Source: Verrucomicrobiales bacterium (GTDB lineage Bacteria; Verrucomicrobiota; Verrucomicrobiia; Verrucomicrobiales; DEV007). From it: 64,000 bases of DNA. Position 1 is the first letter of the stretch; every line of letters begins with the position of its first letter. The DNA lies in assembly GCA_028047635.1 (NCBI GenBank), contig JAOFXR010000002.1:46851-110850 (forward strand), read 5' to 3'. Positions 34,520-43,950 of the stretch are shown here, one piece after another. The translations under genes and the position numbers were made by a program. The notes beneath the pieces are model-generated. The model had not been told where the DNA came from. It saw only the letters and a list, made by a program, of their open reading frames with translations, and made no database searches.

Positions 34520-36763
34520 TCAGTCTTCTTTAGCCTGCCCGACCACGATGCGACTGCCTTCGTGACGGAGAACGGTGACCGACTCGCCCCGTTTAATAAA
34601 TTCGCCCTCGGACACGACATCGAGTAATACCCCATCGAACATGCCTTTCCCCGATGGTACGAGATCGGTCGTCGTTTCTCCGCTCAACCCGAGATAGTCA
34701 GCCGATTCAGGTAACTCACGGCTTGTTGCTATCGAGGCACCTTGAGCAATCGACTCTTGCAAAATAAAACGACTCCCCAGTCGCGTTTGAGGCAAAAATC
34801 GCATGCCCAGTAAAATCACGCCAAGGGCCCCCACCAACCCGACTACTAAGGTCCAAAATGCGGAACCGAATAGAGAAGACCAACTTTGAGCATCCGGCAT
34901 CCCTTCCCACTTCCACTCCAGATCCACTCGATCGACCATCGCGAGGCCAAGAGAAACGAGGACCGACCCTACTCCAACCGCCCCGGGAAGAATCGCTCCC
35001 GGCACCAGGAAAACCTCGATTCCAATTAAGATCAGTCCCACCACAAGAAGCACTGCTAACTCATAACCCGCCAAATTCCCTGCGAGATAGTTGCCGAAAA
35101 AGAACAGACTCAACGCGAAAACACTCAACAGCCCGGGCAGTCCGAATCCAGGGGCGTTAAGCTCGAGGTAGGCCCCTGCCAATCCAACAACAATGAGCAG
35201 AATCGATAGCTTTTGAACCCAATGAGCAATGGCCTCCATCCCCAGAGGCTCTGACTTCAAAATTTCCCCTTTGAGCCCTTCTCTTTTCACCAACTGCTCG
35301 ATACTCGATGCAATCCCCTTGGCCAAAACAGGTCTACCTCCGATTTCCTCAGTGGCTCGAATCGAGTTCAAATTGAGCACATTCCCCGCTTTGTGAATCA
35401 CCACCCCGTCAATTTTCACTTCCTTATCCCGCGTCACAAAGGCCTCACCGATGTCCGGATTGTGGCCTTTCAGTTCAGCCACGTTGCGGATCGTTCCAAT
35501 CATCATTTGAGTGATCTTGTCGTTTAACGATTCCGACAAATCTTGTCCGCCACCCGTGACGACGAGTGCAGACCCGATCGATGCCGCCGGCTTCATGTAA
35601 ATGTGATCTGTTCCCATCGCGATGATTGCTCCAGCAGACTCAGCTCTCGAATTTACAAATGTATAGGTTGGGAAGCTGACATTCTGTAACCCGTTCAAGA
35701 CAAGGCTTACGGTCTGCCAGGCATATCCACCGGGAGTATCCATATCAAAGATGACCGCTTCAGCGCCATCCAGTTCTGACTTCTTCAAAATTCGATCGAT
35801 GAACTCGAAGCTGGCGTCTCCCGTCGCGAGCGTATCCTGACCAATCTCTAAAACCACGACCTTACCGGTATACGATCCCTCTTCCCTGCGGCCGAACAAA
35901 GGCTCCGAGCCTTTCGCTGCACTCTCCTCTTTTTTCGCCTTATTGGATTTCTCGTCCTCGGATTTAGACTCACTCATTCGCTCCCGATTGGCACTTTCAC
36001 CAAACTCCCGTGCGGTGATGCGAATGAACTCGCCAGGCAAACCTTCGGATTTTATCACTGTTACCAAATCACCCGCGGCGCCTTTGGCAAATAGTGGTGC
36101 CCCCTCTACCACGCGAACCGCCTCATCAGCGGTGAGTGTCAATATCTCCCCTTTTACCGAAATAATATCCTCACCAACAATAATTTCGACGACATCATCA
36201 ACCATTGCTTCAGCGACATCGAGACGATGCCCATTCCCCTTCGCGAGGCTGCGAGCCATAGCCTTCATCACAGACTTCTCTCTTGCTAGCCTCGATGCCT
36301 TTGCCTTCTCATCGTCATCAGCTGCGTCTCCACTTCCGGCAGCACCCACAATAGCGGAAGGCCCAAGATAAATCGTATCGCATGCCAGCGTTATCATTGT
36401 TCCCGCGCCAATACCCGACTGTTTTACAAAGGCAATCGAGGGCACCTTGAGTTGCTGAATCAAAGTGATGACCCGCTGCTGCACGTCCCACGGCGCAAGG
36501 GAGTTTGTTTGAATCTCAAAGACAACCGCGAGCGGCTTATCCTCATTTGCCTTCTTCGCTATGCGATCCAACTCACGAACAAGTCGACTATCCGATAGCT
36601 CGGTATCAGTGATAGGTATGACAAGCGTCTTCCCCTTCCAGGCATTCGCCGGCTGCCCCTCGGAAGTCTCACTGTTGGCTGCCCCCTCGGCAACGCAGTG
36701 GAAAACAAACCCTGAAAACAGGACCAAGAGGAAAAGTGCCCACTGAGCGAAACAACGAATCAT
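34520..36763 (-). CDS. NfeD-like membrane protease with two ClpP-like domains
   Basis: The 747-residue protein has a signal peptide (FLLVLFSGFVFHCVAEG). A first ClpP/crotonase-like domain (about 45-200) has Gly119 (SGIGAGTMI) at the place of the nucleophile. A charged linker (about 255-295) and a second ClpP-like domain (about 300-460) with the canonical SRAESAGAIIAMGTDHIYM (Ser376) follow. Five or so transmembrane helices (about 510-670) and a C-terminal OB-fold (FDGVLLDVVSEGEFIKRGE) complete it. NfeD-type proteins with a protease domain (membrane-bound ClpP-class serine proteases) cleave membrane proteins such as stomatins. The doubled protease domain is unusual and the first copy looks inactive. 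Confidence 0.88.
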   Translation of the reverse strand: MIRCFAQWALFLLVLFSGFVFHCVAEGAANSETSEGQPANAWKGKTLVIPITDTELSDSRLVRELDRIAKKANEDKPLAVVFEIQTNSLAPWDVQQRVITLIQQLKVPSIAFVKQSGIGAGTMITLACDTIYLGPSAIVGAAGSGDAADDDEKAKASRLAREKSVMKAMARSLAKGNGHRLDVAEAMVDDVVEIIVGEDIISVKGEILTLTADEAVRVVEGAPLFAKGAAGDLVTVIKSEGLPGEFIRITAREFGESANRERMSESKSEDEKSNKAKKEESAAKGSEPLFGRREEGSYTGKVVVLEIGQDTLATGDASFEFIDRILKKSELDGAEAVIFDMDTPGGYAWQTVSLVLNGLQNVSFPTYTFVNSRAESAGAIIAMGTDHIYMKPAASIGSALVVTGGGQDLSESLNDKITQMMIGTIRNVAELKGHNPDIGEAFVTRDKEVKIDGVVIHKAGNVLNLNSIRATEEIGGRPVLAKGIASSIEQLVKREGLKGEILKSEPLGMEAIAHWVQKLSILLIVVGLAGAYLELNAPGFGLPGLLSVFALSLFFFGNYLAGNLAGYELAVLLVVGLILIGIEVFLVPGAILPGAVGVGSVLVSLGLAMVDRVDLEWKWEGMPDAQSWSSLFGSAFWTLVVGLVGALGVILLGMRFLPQTRLGSRFILQESIAQGASIATSRELPESADYLGLSGETTTDLVPSGKGMFDGVLLDVVSEGEFIKRGESVTVLRHEGSRIVVGQAKED

Positions 36764-36830
36764 ATCACAGCTTACTCAGACAACCGCCGACATTCCACTG
36801 GAAACAGGCAAAGGACCGATGAAAACCCTC

Positions 36831-37400
36831 CTACTTCTCATCAGCAACGACACGCTGACGCCGATGAATCAGAACGATGAAAACAAAAATAGCCAACGCC
36901 ATCGAAACCAGAATAATACCGAGCAACATGACGAACACTTGAACCGCTTGAGCCGTATTTTCAGGAGTCACACTGATAACAGTTTTACTCCGAATGCCTG
37001 TGCCCTGGAACTCGACTTTTTGATCTGCAGCAGTCGTATCAAAGGTGCCAAGAGAGACCGAAACCTTTCCGCCGTAGGCCTTTTTTTACTGTAACAATTT
37101 GGTCAACGGGATCTCTCTCCCATTTTTCACATTGTAGACATACACTCGAGCGCCGGGAGGAAGCCCCAATCGCTCTGCCTTAATAGCTCTCGCGGACGCA
37201 TCTTCCGCAAGCACAGACCAAACCGAATAACGTCCCGGAGTTTCTATCGTCAGCTGAAATCCCTCAAGCACGTTGCCCCTCCCGACTTCATTCATCAAAT
37301 TAGGGATGTTTCTGAAGCCAAAAAAACCGGCAAGGCTGAAGCCTGCCACCAAAATAGTGATGGGGAAGCCAAAACAAATAATCAGCGAAGGAAATTTCAT
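36831..37400 (-). pseudogene. Membrane protein (two TM helices flanking a soluble domain) with in-frame TAA
   Basis: ATG 37400 begins MKFPSLIICFGFPITILVAG (helix 1), followed by a soluble domain (FQLTIETPGRYSVWSVLAED, GARVYVYNVKNGREIPLTKLLQ). TAA is at 37086-37088. The same frame then continues KKAYGGKVSVSLGTFDTTA, VEFQGTGIRSKTVISV and a second helix (VQVFVMLLGIILVSMALAIF) to TAG at 36831. In all 188 residues would result if the stop were a sense codon such as AAA or GAA. The family is not identified. The single lesion, a nonsense codon in an otherwise good frame, suggests recent inactivation. Confidence 0.65.
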
Positions 37401-37497
37401 ATCGCAACAACCGCTTTGAAATTAGCCAAGAGAGCCCCGCAGAAACAAACCGTTGCGTCTTTACCTCGCTCTAGAAAATAATTTCCTACTGCCACAA

Positions 37498-38007
37498 CTA
37501 CTCCTCTTCCTTGGTATGCTTAACGCTTGCGAAAGGGAATGATTCCCCGGTTTGACTGGTAAACTCAACGGTTCCATCAATTACATTTCCCTCCATGGAA
37601 TTAGTGATTAGCAACTCGCCTCCGCTGTCCCCAAGCGACGCCCGCAGTTGTGATCGATTGTCACTGAGCGAAACCTCAAACACCAAATCGCTCTCCATTC
37701 CCGTGTGCCAATATTCACATTCATACAGCTCAGTTGAAACGTTAAAGGTGAATATCCAGTGAAACTCCTGATTCTCTTCGCCCGCTTGCCTCGTCCCGCG
37801 AATCAAGAAACGGTCCCCGTCCCTCTCTGCGGTCCACTCCTCATGGATTACAGTCGACACACCATCAGGGTTCGACATTTCTCCCTCACCGGTCCAACTG
37901 CCCGCGAGCCTGGTGAAATAAGGCTGATCGAAATGATCAGCAAGACACACCGAAGAATGAAACAGCACCATCAAAAACAGTGTACCCCTAACGTAACTAC
38001 TCCCCAT
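37498..38007 (-). CDS. Secreted hypothetical protein (DUF1579-like beta barrel)
   Basis: The protein has 169 residues from MGSSYVRGTLFLMVLFHSSV, a signal peptide ending near CLADH. The mature part has YFTRLAGSWTGEGEMSNPDG, EEWTAERDGDRFLIRGTR and WIFTFNVSTELYECEYWH, then a set of short strands. This resembles calycin-like DUF1579 proteins, of unknown function. A run of nine G in the gap to the next gene (about 38029-38037) is a homopolymer that may be unstable. An upstream ATG (38049) lacks support. Confidence 0.6.
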   Translation of the reverse strand: MGSSYVRGTLFLMVLFHSSVCLADHFDQPYFTRLAGSWTGEGEMSNPDGVSTVIHEEWTAERDGDRFLIRGTRQAGEENQEFHWIFTFNVSTELYECEYWHTGMESDLVFEVSLSDNRSQLRASLGDSGGELLITNSMEGNVIDGTVEFTSQTGESFPFASVKHTKEEE

Positions 38008-38045
38008 AAAAATGAGACTAACTAAATCAGGGGGGGGGCTACAAG

Positions 38046-39023
38046 TCATTTATCGCCCAGCAGCAGAATAACCTCAGCAAGAAACCGATCTTCCGCCTCG
38101 CCTAATGGTCCCGGCAACCGTGCTCCTGCGGCAAGAGTATGCCCACCTCCACCGAAAACGTTGCAAATATCGCCCACCCCATAACGCTCCTCCTTAGAGC
38201 GCGAACTCACTCTGATTTTGCCATCAGGAAGCTCCTCAAAAAGCACGGCAATAATAACGGAATCAATTCCGCGAATCACATCGACAACCCCTTCAGTGTC
38301 ACCGGCCTGCAATCCTAACTCTTCGGTCACAGAAAGCGGCAATCTAACACTGGCACAACGTCCCTCCGCCTCGATTCGCAATCCGTTCAGCATCTCACGC
38401 ATCACTTCGACTCGACGCAAAGGAAAGCTGTCATAGAGCTGCCTGTTAATCTCACCAACATTCACTCCCGCTCTCACTAATTCAGTCACGATTCGATAGG
38501 TCTCGGCACTCGTCGAAGGATAACGAAAACTTCCCGTATCGGTGGAAATCGCCCCATACAAGTTGCCGGCAATCTCGGCTGTGATGCTCCATCCAGCTTT
38601 TTCTGCCAACTGAAAGACGATCTGCCCGGTCGCGGGAGAACCACTGTCGACGTAATTCATATCACCGTAATCCGAGTTACTGATGTGATGATCGATATTG
38701 ATCAGGTCGACACCATTTCTAAGCCCCCAGACAGAATCGGAGATTCGATCGAGGCCAGCCGAATCGAGTGAGATCATCAAGTCGTGCTCCGATGAACCGG
38801 CCGTATCCGGTTGCTCTACCCGCTCCGAGCCTGGTAAAAAAGTGAGACCTTCAGGAACGGCATCCGCATTGACCATCCGAACTGTCTTTCCGGTGCCTTC
38901 AAGGAGAAGTCCCAGCCCCATCAGAGATCCAATCGCATCGCCATCAGGTCGATTGTGACTAACCAGCAGAATCGAATGGCTTTCTGAAATGCGATTGATA
39001 AGGGAAGTGAAGGAGAGTTCCAT
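38046..39023 (-). CDS. nrnA: DHH/DHHA1 phosphoesterase (NrnA-like)
   Basis: The protein has 325 residues from MELSFTSLINRISESHSILL. The DHH motifs are HNRPDGDAIGSLMG, the DSAGLDR segment and NIDHHISNSDYG, with GAISTDTGSFRYPSTSAE. The DHHA1 end has FGGGGHTLAAGARL. NrnA degrades nanoRNA (2-5 nt oligoribonucleotides) and dephosphorylates pAp. In many bacteria it lies beside rbfA, as here, in the nusA-infB-rbfA operon. An ATG at 39044 adds 7 residues. Confidence 0.88.
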   Translation of the reverse strand: MELSFTSLINRISESHSILLVSHNRPDGDAIGSLMGLGLLLEGTGKTVRMVNADAVPEGLTFLPGSERVEQPDTAGSSEHDLMISLDSAGLDRISDSVWGLRNGVDLINIDHHISNSDYGDMNYVDSGSPATGQIVFQLAEKAGWSITAEIAGNLYGAISTDTGSFRYPSTSAETYRIVTELVRAGVNVGEINRQLYDSFPLRRVEVMREMLNGLRIEAEGRCASVRLPLSVTEELGLQAGDTEGVVDVIRGIDSVIIAVLFEELPDGKIRVSSRSKEERYGVGDICNVFGGGGHTLAAGARLPGPLGEAEDRFLAEVILLLGDK

Positions 39024-39049
39024 AGCAATAAGAGGTCTACCCAACCCCG

Positions 39050-39367
39050 TTAACAGCCAATACGCAAGTGCTCGTCAAAAGGGAAACTACCTTCACTATT
39101 CCGCTTCCTACCAGTTCCCATCAACGAACCAATCGACCATGCAATGAACCATCCCAAGTAATAGGTCCCAATGTTCATCGCGAAAGCAGGAATACCAAAC
39201 CCAAGAACAGCCGCCCCCTTCCAGCCGCGCGCCCTCACCAAATAGAGAGGAACGCCAATCGCAGCGATCAGAATGACGCACCAACGCACGCCGCCATTGA
39301 GAGGGTAATTACGAAGCGCTGCATCGTAGGAAAGCCAGCATACAATTGCCAACAAACCGATAATCAT
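39050..39367 (-). CDS. Small membrane protein
   Basis: The 105-residue protein has three hydrophobic helices (IIGLLAIVCWLSYDAALR, WCVILIAAIGVPLYLVRA, GFGIPAFAMNIGTYYLGWFI) and a polar Cys-ending tail (FPFDEHLRIGC). It is embedded between rbfA and nrnA on the same strand. No family is recognised. The 269 bp between it and rbfA hold nothing I can support. Confidence 0.55.
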   Translation of the reverse strand: MIIGLLAIVCWLSYDAALRNYPLNGGVRWCVILIAAIGVPLYLVRARGWKGAAVLGFGIPAFAMNIGTYYLGWFIAWSIGSLMGTGRKRNSEGSFPFDEHLRIGC

Positions 39368-39636
39368 GGATATTTAAAAAGATCCATTCTGCACACTTTC
39401 GTCTCCGTAGTAGATCAGATCAAGAACGCCGAAAAAGAGAGGCGAAAACATTACCACGATCAGGCACCTTAAGCGTTTCGTGCGAAAAGACTTCCCCTCA
39501 ACTGAGTCCCTCGACACGCATTAACACAGGGACCTGCACTACCTCCCTTCGCTCACACATGGCGAAAGACCTTTAGACCAATTATTATCGGAGAGTCTCA
39601 GAAACTAACCTATCATTGGAATCGAGCCCCGAATGA

Positions 39637-40002
39637 TTAAGGCTTCGTTTCGGCCTCCGGCTCATCGGGAAGGTCAATCTCACCGATGTCATCAAGGATA
39701 TTCAAAATACGAACGCCTCGTTCGATCGAATCGTCAGCGACAAATTTTAGCAGCGGTGTGCATCGCAAAGTCACCCGCTTCATGACGATACCTTGAATGT
39801 AACCGCGTTTGGCATTCAACTTTTTAAGGACGTCACCAGTCTCACCGATCACCCCAACGAAAACCTGCGCCGACCGCAGATCTTCAGCTGTCTCCACCGC
39901 ATGGATCGTGACAAGCACGTTGGGGAACTCAAAATATTTCTCAATACAGGTGCTGATCTCTCGCTTCAGCAGCTCATTGATTCGGGTCATTCGCTGGCTC
40001 AT
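39637..40002 (-). CDS. rbfA: Ribosome-binding factor A
   Basis: The 121-residue KH-domain protein matches RbfA: RMTRINELLKREISTCIEKYFE, VLVTIHAVETAEDLRSAQVF and RVTLRCTPLLKFVADDSIERG near the C-terminus, followed by an acidic tail. It binds the 30S subunit late in maturation of 16S rRNA, especially in cold conditions. It is 65 bp downstream of infB in the usual gene order. Confidence 0.92.
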   Translation of the reverse strand: MSQRMTRINELLKREISTCIEKYFEFPNVLVTIHAVETAEDLRSAQVFVGVIGETGDVLKKLNAKRGYIQGIVMKRVTLRCTPLLKFVADDSIERGVRILNILDDIGEIDLPDEPEAETKP

Positions 40003-40067
40003 ACGTTGTAAAAATCCACGTTCAAAAATGAGAGCAAATGCCCGTTACACTTTTAGGAAACACGAAA

Positions 40068-42260
40068 CTAGAGCTTCATCTCCAGCTTCTCGAGTTCGTA
40101 ACACTCGATGATATCTTCTTTCTGGTAGTCATTAAACTTACCGAGCTTTATACCGCACTCGAGTCCATTTTTCACTTCCTTCACGTCGTCTTTGAAACGG
40201 CGAAGCGTGGTGAACCCACCATCGTAAATCGGAACCTTGTCGCGAAGAACACGAGCACGGGCCGTTCTTGCGATGCGCCCGTTCGTGACTACGCACCCAC
40301 CAACTTTTCCAGAGGAAAGCCTGAAGATCTCCGTCACTTTCGCATGACCGATCACCTTCTCACGGGTCTCTTGATCGAGCATCCCCAACATGGAGTCCTT
40401 CACCTGATCAATGAGTTCGTAAATGATTGAGAAGAGCTTCACCTGAACGCCTTCACGCTTTACAATTGGCTGCGCTTTCGCTTCCACCTTCGTGTTGAAT
40501 CCTATCAGAACCGCATCCGATGCACTGGCGAGCAGAACATCAGCCTCTGTGATCGGGCCGGCGCCCTGTCGAAGAATATCGACAGAGATCTTCTCAGACT
40601 CAATCTCGAGAAGCGACTTCTCAATCGCCTGAAGCGATCCTTGGGCATCCGCTTTAATAATCAACTTGAGCTGGTTCTTTTTGCCCTGCTCAATATTGTC
40701 AAAAAGTGTTTCCAGAGCCGACTTCTGCTGCGGCTCCAGCTTATCCTTGCGTTTTTGATCGATACGCTCACCGCTGAGCTTCTTCGCATTGCGCTCGGAA
40801 TCCATGACGACAAGTTCATCGCCAACTTGAGGAACGCCTGAGTAGCCAACCACCTCAATCGGAACTGCCGGACCTGCTTCTTTCACTCGATTGCCCTGAT
40901 CATTAATAAGCGCTTTAACCTTACCTGACTGGCTTCCACAGATGAAAGGATCGCCTACATTAAGCGTTCCTGCTTGAACCACCACCGTTGCAGTAGGTCC
41001 TTTACCGGGCTCAGTCCGCGCTTCGATAACCGCGGCACGAGCTGCACCCTCAGGATTTGACTTCAGCTCAAGAACCTCAGACTGGAGATGAATCATCTCG
41101 AAGAGATCGTCAAGGCCGGTCCCTTCCTTAGCGGAAACTTCGACACAAATCGTGCTGCCGCCCCAGTCTTCAGGAGAAAGGTCGTGCTCTTGAAGCTGTC
41201 CCTTTACCTTGTTTAAGTCAGCATGGGGAAGATCGACCTTGTTGATCGCAACAATCATCGTTACGCCAGCCGCCCGGCTGTGATCAATTGCCTCAAGCGT
41301 GGTAGGCATTAAGCCATCATCAGCCGCGACAACAAGAACAACAATATCAGTGACATCCGCACCACGTGCGCGCATCTCGGAGAAAGCGGCGTGACCGGGA
41401 GTATCGATAAAAGTAACTGTCTGATCGTTTCGAGTCACTTGGTAAGCACCAATGTGCTGCGTAATTCCACCCGCTTCCCCGTGAACAACACGTGAACCAC
41501 GAAAAGCATCGAGCAATGAAGTCTTACCATGATCAACATGGCCCATGAATGTAACCACAGGAGGGCGGATCGACAGCTTGTCGTCTTCGACCTCTTCGAT
41601 CACTTCCGCTTCAGGCTCTTCAATAACCTCTTCAACCTTATGAACTCCGCCACCCTTTTCACGCTTTTCCTTCTCGAAGATAAAGCCGTGTTTTTCACAA
41701 ATTCTTGATGCGACCTCAGGCTCAATCGACTGAGTCAAGTTCGCAAAAACATCCATTTCCATCAGATCCTGAATGATCTTGAATGGCTTCAACTTCATCA
41801 ACCCTGCCAATTCCTTGACGATGATGGGAGGCTTGATGTGGATGATCTTCTTCCCATCGATTTCCTCGATTGAATTGCCGTCATCCTCCGCCTCTTCGTC
41901 TAAGGCTTCAGGAGCCGCTTCGACAGGCTCAGGTTTCACCTCATCCGCTGGATCAGGCTCATCGAAACCACCGATATCGAGAGCTTTCTTCTTCTTTGGC
42001 TCAGGCGCCGCGACCTCTCCCGGCTCGGAGACGCGAGTCGACTTGATTTCGGCAATCTTCTTAGAAGGATCTTCCTTTCCAAGATGACCAAATACAGAAC
42101 CTTGACTCTCTTTGGGAACCGAGGTTTTAGCCTTGTGACCAGTTTTCTTCTCGTCTTGCTCGAAGAGATTGAGAGCCTCCGCTTTCTTTGTATCCAAAGA
42201 TTTCGGGTCAGACCCTTCAGGGTCTGGTTTCTCAGAGTCGTTACTGTTCTTTCGAGGCAT
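40068..42260 (-). CDS. infB: Translation initiation factor IF-2
   Basis: The protein has 730 residues from MPRKNSNDSEKPDPEG. A long charged N-terminal region and an IF2-N domain (KPPIIVKELAGLMKLKPFKIIQDLMEMD) precede the GTPase domain: G1 FMGHVDHGKTS, G3 FIDTPGHAAF, G4 AINKVDLPHA and G5 EVSAKEGTG. Two beta-barrel domains follow. IF-2 places fMet-tRNA on the 30S subunit. An ATG at 42293 lies inside an inverted repeat and adds 11 residues, so 42260 is preferred. Confidence 0.96.
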   Translation of the reverse strand: MPRKNSNDSEKPDPEGSDPKSLDTKKAEALNLFEQDEKKTGHKAKTSVPKESQGSVFGHLGKEDPSKKIAEIKSTRVSEPGEVAAPEPKKKKALDIGGFDEPDPADEVKPEPVEAAPEALDEEAEDDGNSIEEIDGKKIIHIKPPIIVKELAGLMKLKPFKIIQDLMEMDVFANLTQSIEPEVASRICEKHGFIFEKEKREKGGGVHKVEEVIEEPEAEVIEEVEDDKLSIRPPVVTFMGHVDHGKTSLLDAFRGSRVVHGEAGGITQHIGAYQVTRNDQTVTFIDTPGHAAFSEMRARGADVTDIVVLVVAADDGLMPTTLEAIDHSRAAGVTMIVAINKVDLPHADLNKVKGQLQEHDLSPEDWGGSTICVEVSAKEGTGLDDLFEMIHLQSEVLELKSNPEGAARAAVIEARTEPGKGPTATVVVQAGTLNVGDPFICGSQSGKVKALINDQGNRVKEAGPAVPIEVVGYSGVPQVGDELVVMDSERNAKKLSGERIDQKRKDKLEPQQKSALETLFDNIEQGKKNQLKLIIKADAQGSLQAIEKSLLEIESEKISVDILRQGAGPITEADVLLASASDAVLIGFNTKVEAKAQPIVKREGVQVKLFSIIYELIDQVKDSMLGMLDQETREKVIGHAKVTEIFRLSSGKVGGCVVTNGRIARTARARVLRDKVPIYDGGFTTLRRFKDDVKEVKNGLECGIKLGKFNDYQKEDIIECYELEKLEMKL

Positions 42261-42290
42261 ATTAAGAAGGTGGGCGGCAGTTCCCTTACG

Positions 42291-42309
42291 CATCAGAAAA
42301 TTTCTGATG
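42291..42309. repeat. Perfect 19-bp inverted repeat in the infB leader
   Basis: Arms CATCAGAAA and TTTCTGATG flank one base. It covers the alternative ATG at 42293 and sits about 30 bases before the preferred infB start. As RNA the hairpin would need a slightly larger loop. It could affect infB translation or bind a regulator. Confidence 0.5.
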
Positions 42310-42390
42310 GTGATTGTATTTTGTAATTATTAAAAGCTTTGTCAAATTGAGAAACGAGCCGCTCCCGGCTCTAATCAGGGAGGGAGCCGC

Positions 42391-43749
42391 TTACGCTCCT
42401 TCGGATGAATCTTCCGAAGAAGACTCTGGCGACGGAGCCGTTTCAGGTTCCGCAACGACTTCAGTTTCAGGAGCAGCTTCCGCGATCGCTTCATCAGCGC
42501 CTCCGCCAGCAGCATCTATCACCTTTTTCATGATAACCTTGGCCTCTTCGATATCAATATCGAGAACGTCTGCAATATCGACTTCATCAACACCGCTGGC
42601 AATCATCTCGATACTGTTGAGGCCTCCGCGAACGAGCTCTTCAGCCACTTCGCTTTCGATGCCGGCACCCTCTGCAATGGCAGCAGCCGCGCCTGCTACC
42701 TGAGCCTCAAAGGCTTCGTGAGCAGACTCATCTTTCTTCACCTGAACATCCCACCCAACGAGTCGGGCAGTAAGTCGGGCATTCTGGCCTCGACGACCGA
42801 TTGCTTTGGAAAGCTCCTCTTCATCAACCTTAACCGTGAGAGACTGATTTTCCTCGTCTATCAAAATGGATTTGATTTCGGCAGGCCTCAGCGCCTCTTG
42901 AACGAAGGCCTTGATGTCATCACTCCAACGAATAATATCAACTTTCTCGTTGTTCAGTTCGCGAACGATGTTCTTCACACGTGCGCCACGAAGGCCGACA
43001 CAAGCCCCTACAGGATCAACTTTCTCGTCAGCACTGTAGACAGCGATCTTCGTGCGATAACCCGCTTCACGGGCCAGTGAACGAATCTCGACCGTGCGAT
43101 CAGCGATCTCGCATACTTCTGATTCAAAAAGACGGCGCACAAAATTAGGATGGCTACGTGACAGGACAATCTCAGGTCCACGCGTCCCGTTTTCGACCGC
43201 TACGACATAAGCGCGAACTCGGTCACCGACATTGTATTCCTCAGTCGAGACGCGCTCACGCTGATGCATAACGCCTTCGAATTTCCCGAGATCAACAAAA
43301 ACATCACCTCGCTCGAAACGACGAACCGTTCCACTTACGATGTCACCGGCACGATCCTTGAATTCGTCATAGATCATCTCTTTCTCCGCCTGACGAAGAC
43401 GCTGCATCATGGTCTGTTTCGCGGTCTGTGCCGCGATACGCCCAAAGTTAGCGGGAGTAATGTCGACTTCCAATTCCGCATCGACGTCGATGCCGGGCTG
43501 GAGCCGGCGGGCCGTGAAGATGTCCACTTCATCGTAAGGATCTTCTACCCGATCCTTTACGATCAATGTGGCAAGGGCACGAATATCACCCTTCTCAGGA
43601 TCGATGTGAATCCGCATTTCCCTGGCAGGGCCAATGCTTTTTCGAGATGCAGAAAGCAAAGCAGTCTCAAGCGCTTCCACCATGGTGTCGCGTTTGATCC
43701 CTTTTTCTTTCTCGTAATATTCGAAAAGTGCTAACAGTTCGTTTGTCAT
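42391..43749 (-). CDS. nusA: Transcription termination/antitermination factor NusA
   Basis: The 452-residue protein has an N-terminal RNAP-binding domain (MTNELLALFEYYEKEKGIKR) and an S1 domain (GDIVSGTVRRFERGDVFVDLG, MHQRERVSTEEYNVGDRVRA). Two KH domains follow (VDPVGACVGLRGARVKNIVREL, AIGRRGQNARLTARLVGWDV), then an acidic HhH-like tail ending in Ser/Glu-rich residues (SPESSSEDSSEGA). It modulates pausing, termination and antitermination. It heads the nusA-infB-rbfA cluster. YlxR is not visible between nusA and infB. Confidence 0.95.
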   Translation of the reverse strand: MTNELLALFEYYEKEKGIKRDTMVEALETALLSASRKSIGPAREMRIHIDPEKGDIRALATLIVKDRVEDPYDEVDIFTARRLQPGIDVDAELEVDITPANFGRIAAQTAKQTMMQRLRQAEKEMIYDEFKDRAGDIVSGTVRRFERGDVFVDLGKFEGVMHQRERVSTEEYNVGDRVRAYVVAVENGTRGPEIVLSRSHPNFVRRLFESEVCEIADRTVEIRSLAREAGYRTKIAVYSADEKVDPVGACVGLRGARVKNIVRELNNEKVDIIRWSDDIKAFVQEALRPAEIKSILIDEENQSLTVKVDEEELSKAIGRRGQNARLTARLVGWDVQVKKDESAHEAFEAQVAGAAAAIAEGAGIESEVAEELVRGGLNSIEMIASGVDEVDIADVLDIDIEEAKVIMKKVIDAAGGGADEAIAEAAPETEVVAEPETAPSPESSSEDSSEGA

Positions 43750-43950
43750 TTTTCTAAAGCTGGTTCTCGGTCAATGAGACAAAAAAAAGCGGGACAGGCC
43801 CACTTTAAACAATCCGGAACGTAGAATCCCTTCTCACGATTATCCGAAATCGAACATATCCGCTTCACATCATGAAGGCAAGGCGTAATTAGTTCAATTA
43901 CGCGTAGTATAAATCCCCTGCCCCAAACGCTTCTTTCTACCCTGATTTTC

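Noticed and set aside
36819..37094. Plus-strand open frame between the NfeD and adjacent membrane genes
   Set aside because: The minus strand of the same segment reads in frame as the C-terminal half of the interrupted gene at 36831-37400, which is more protein-like.
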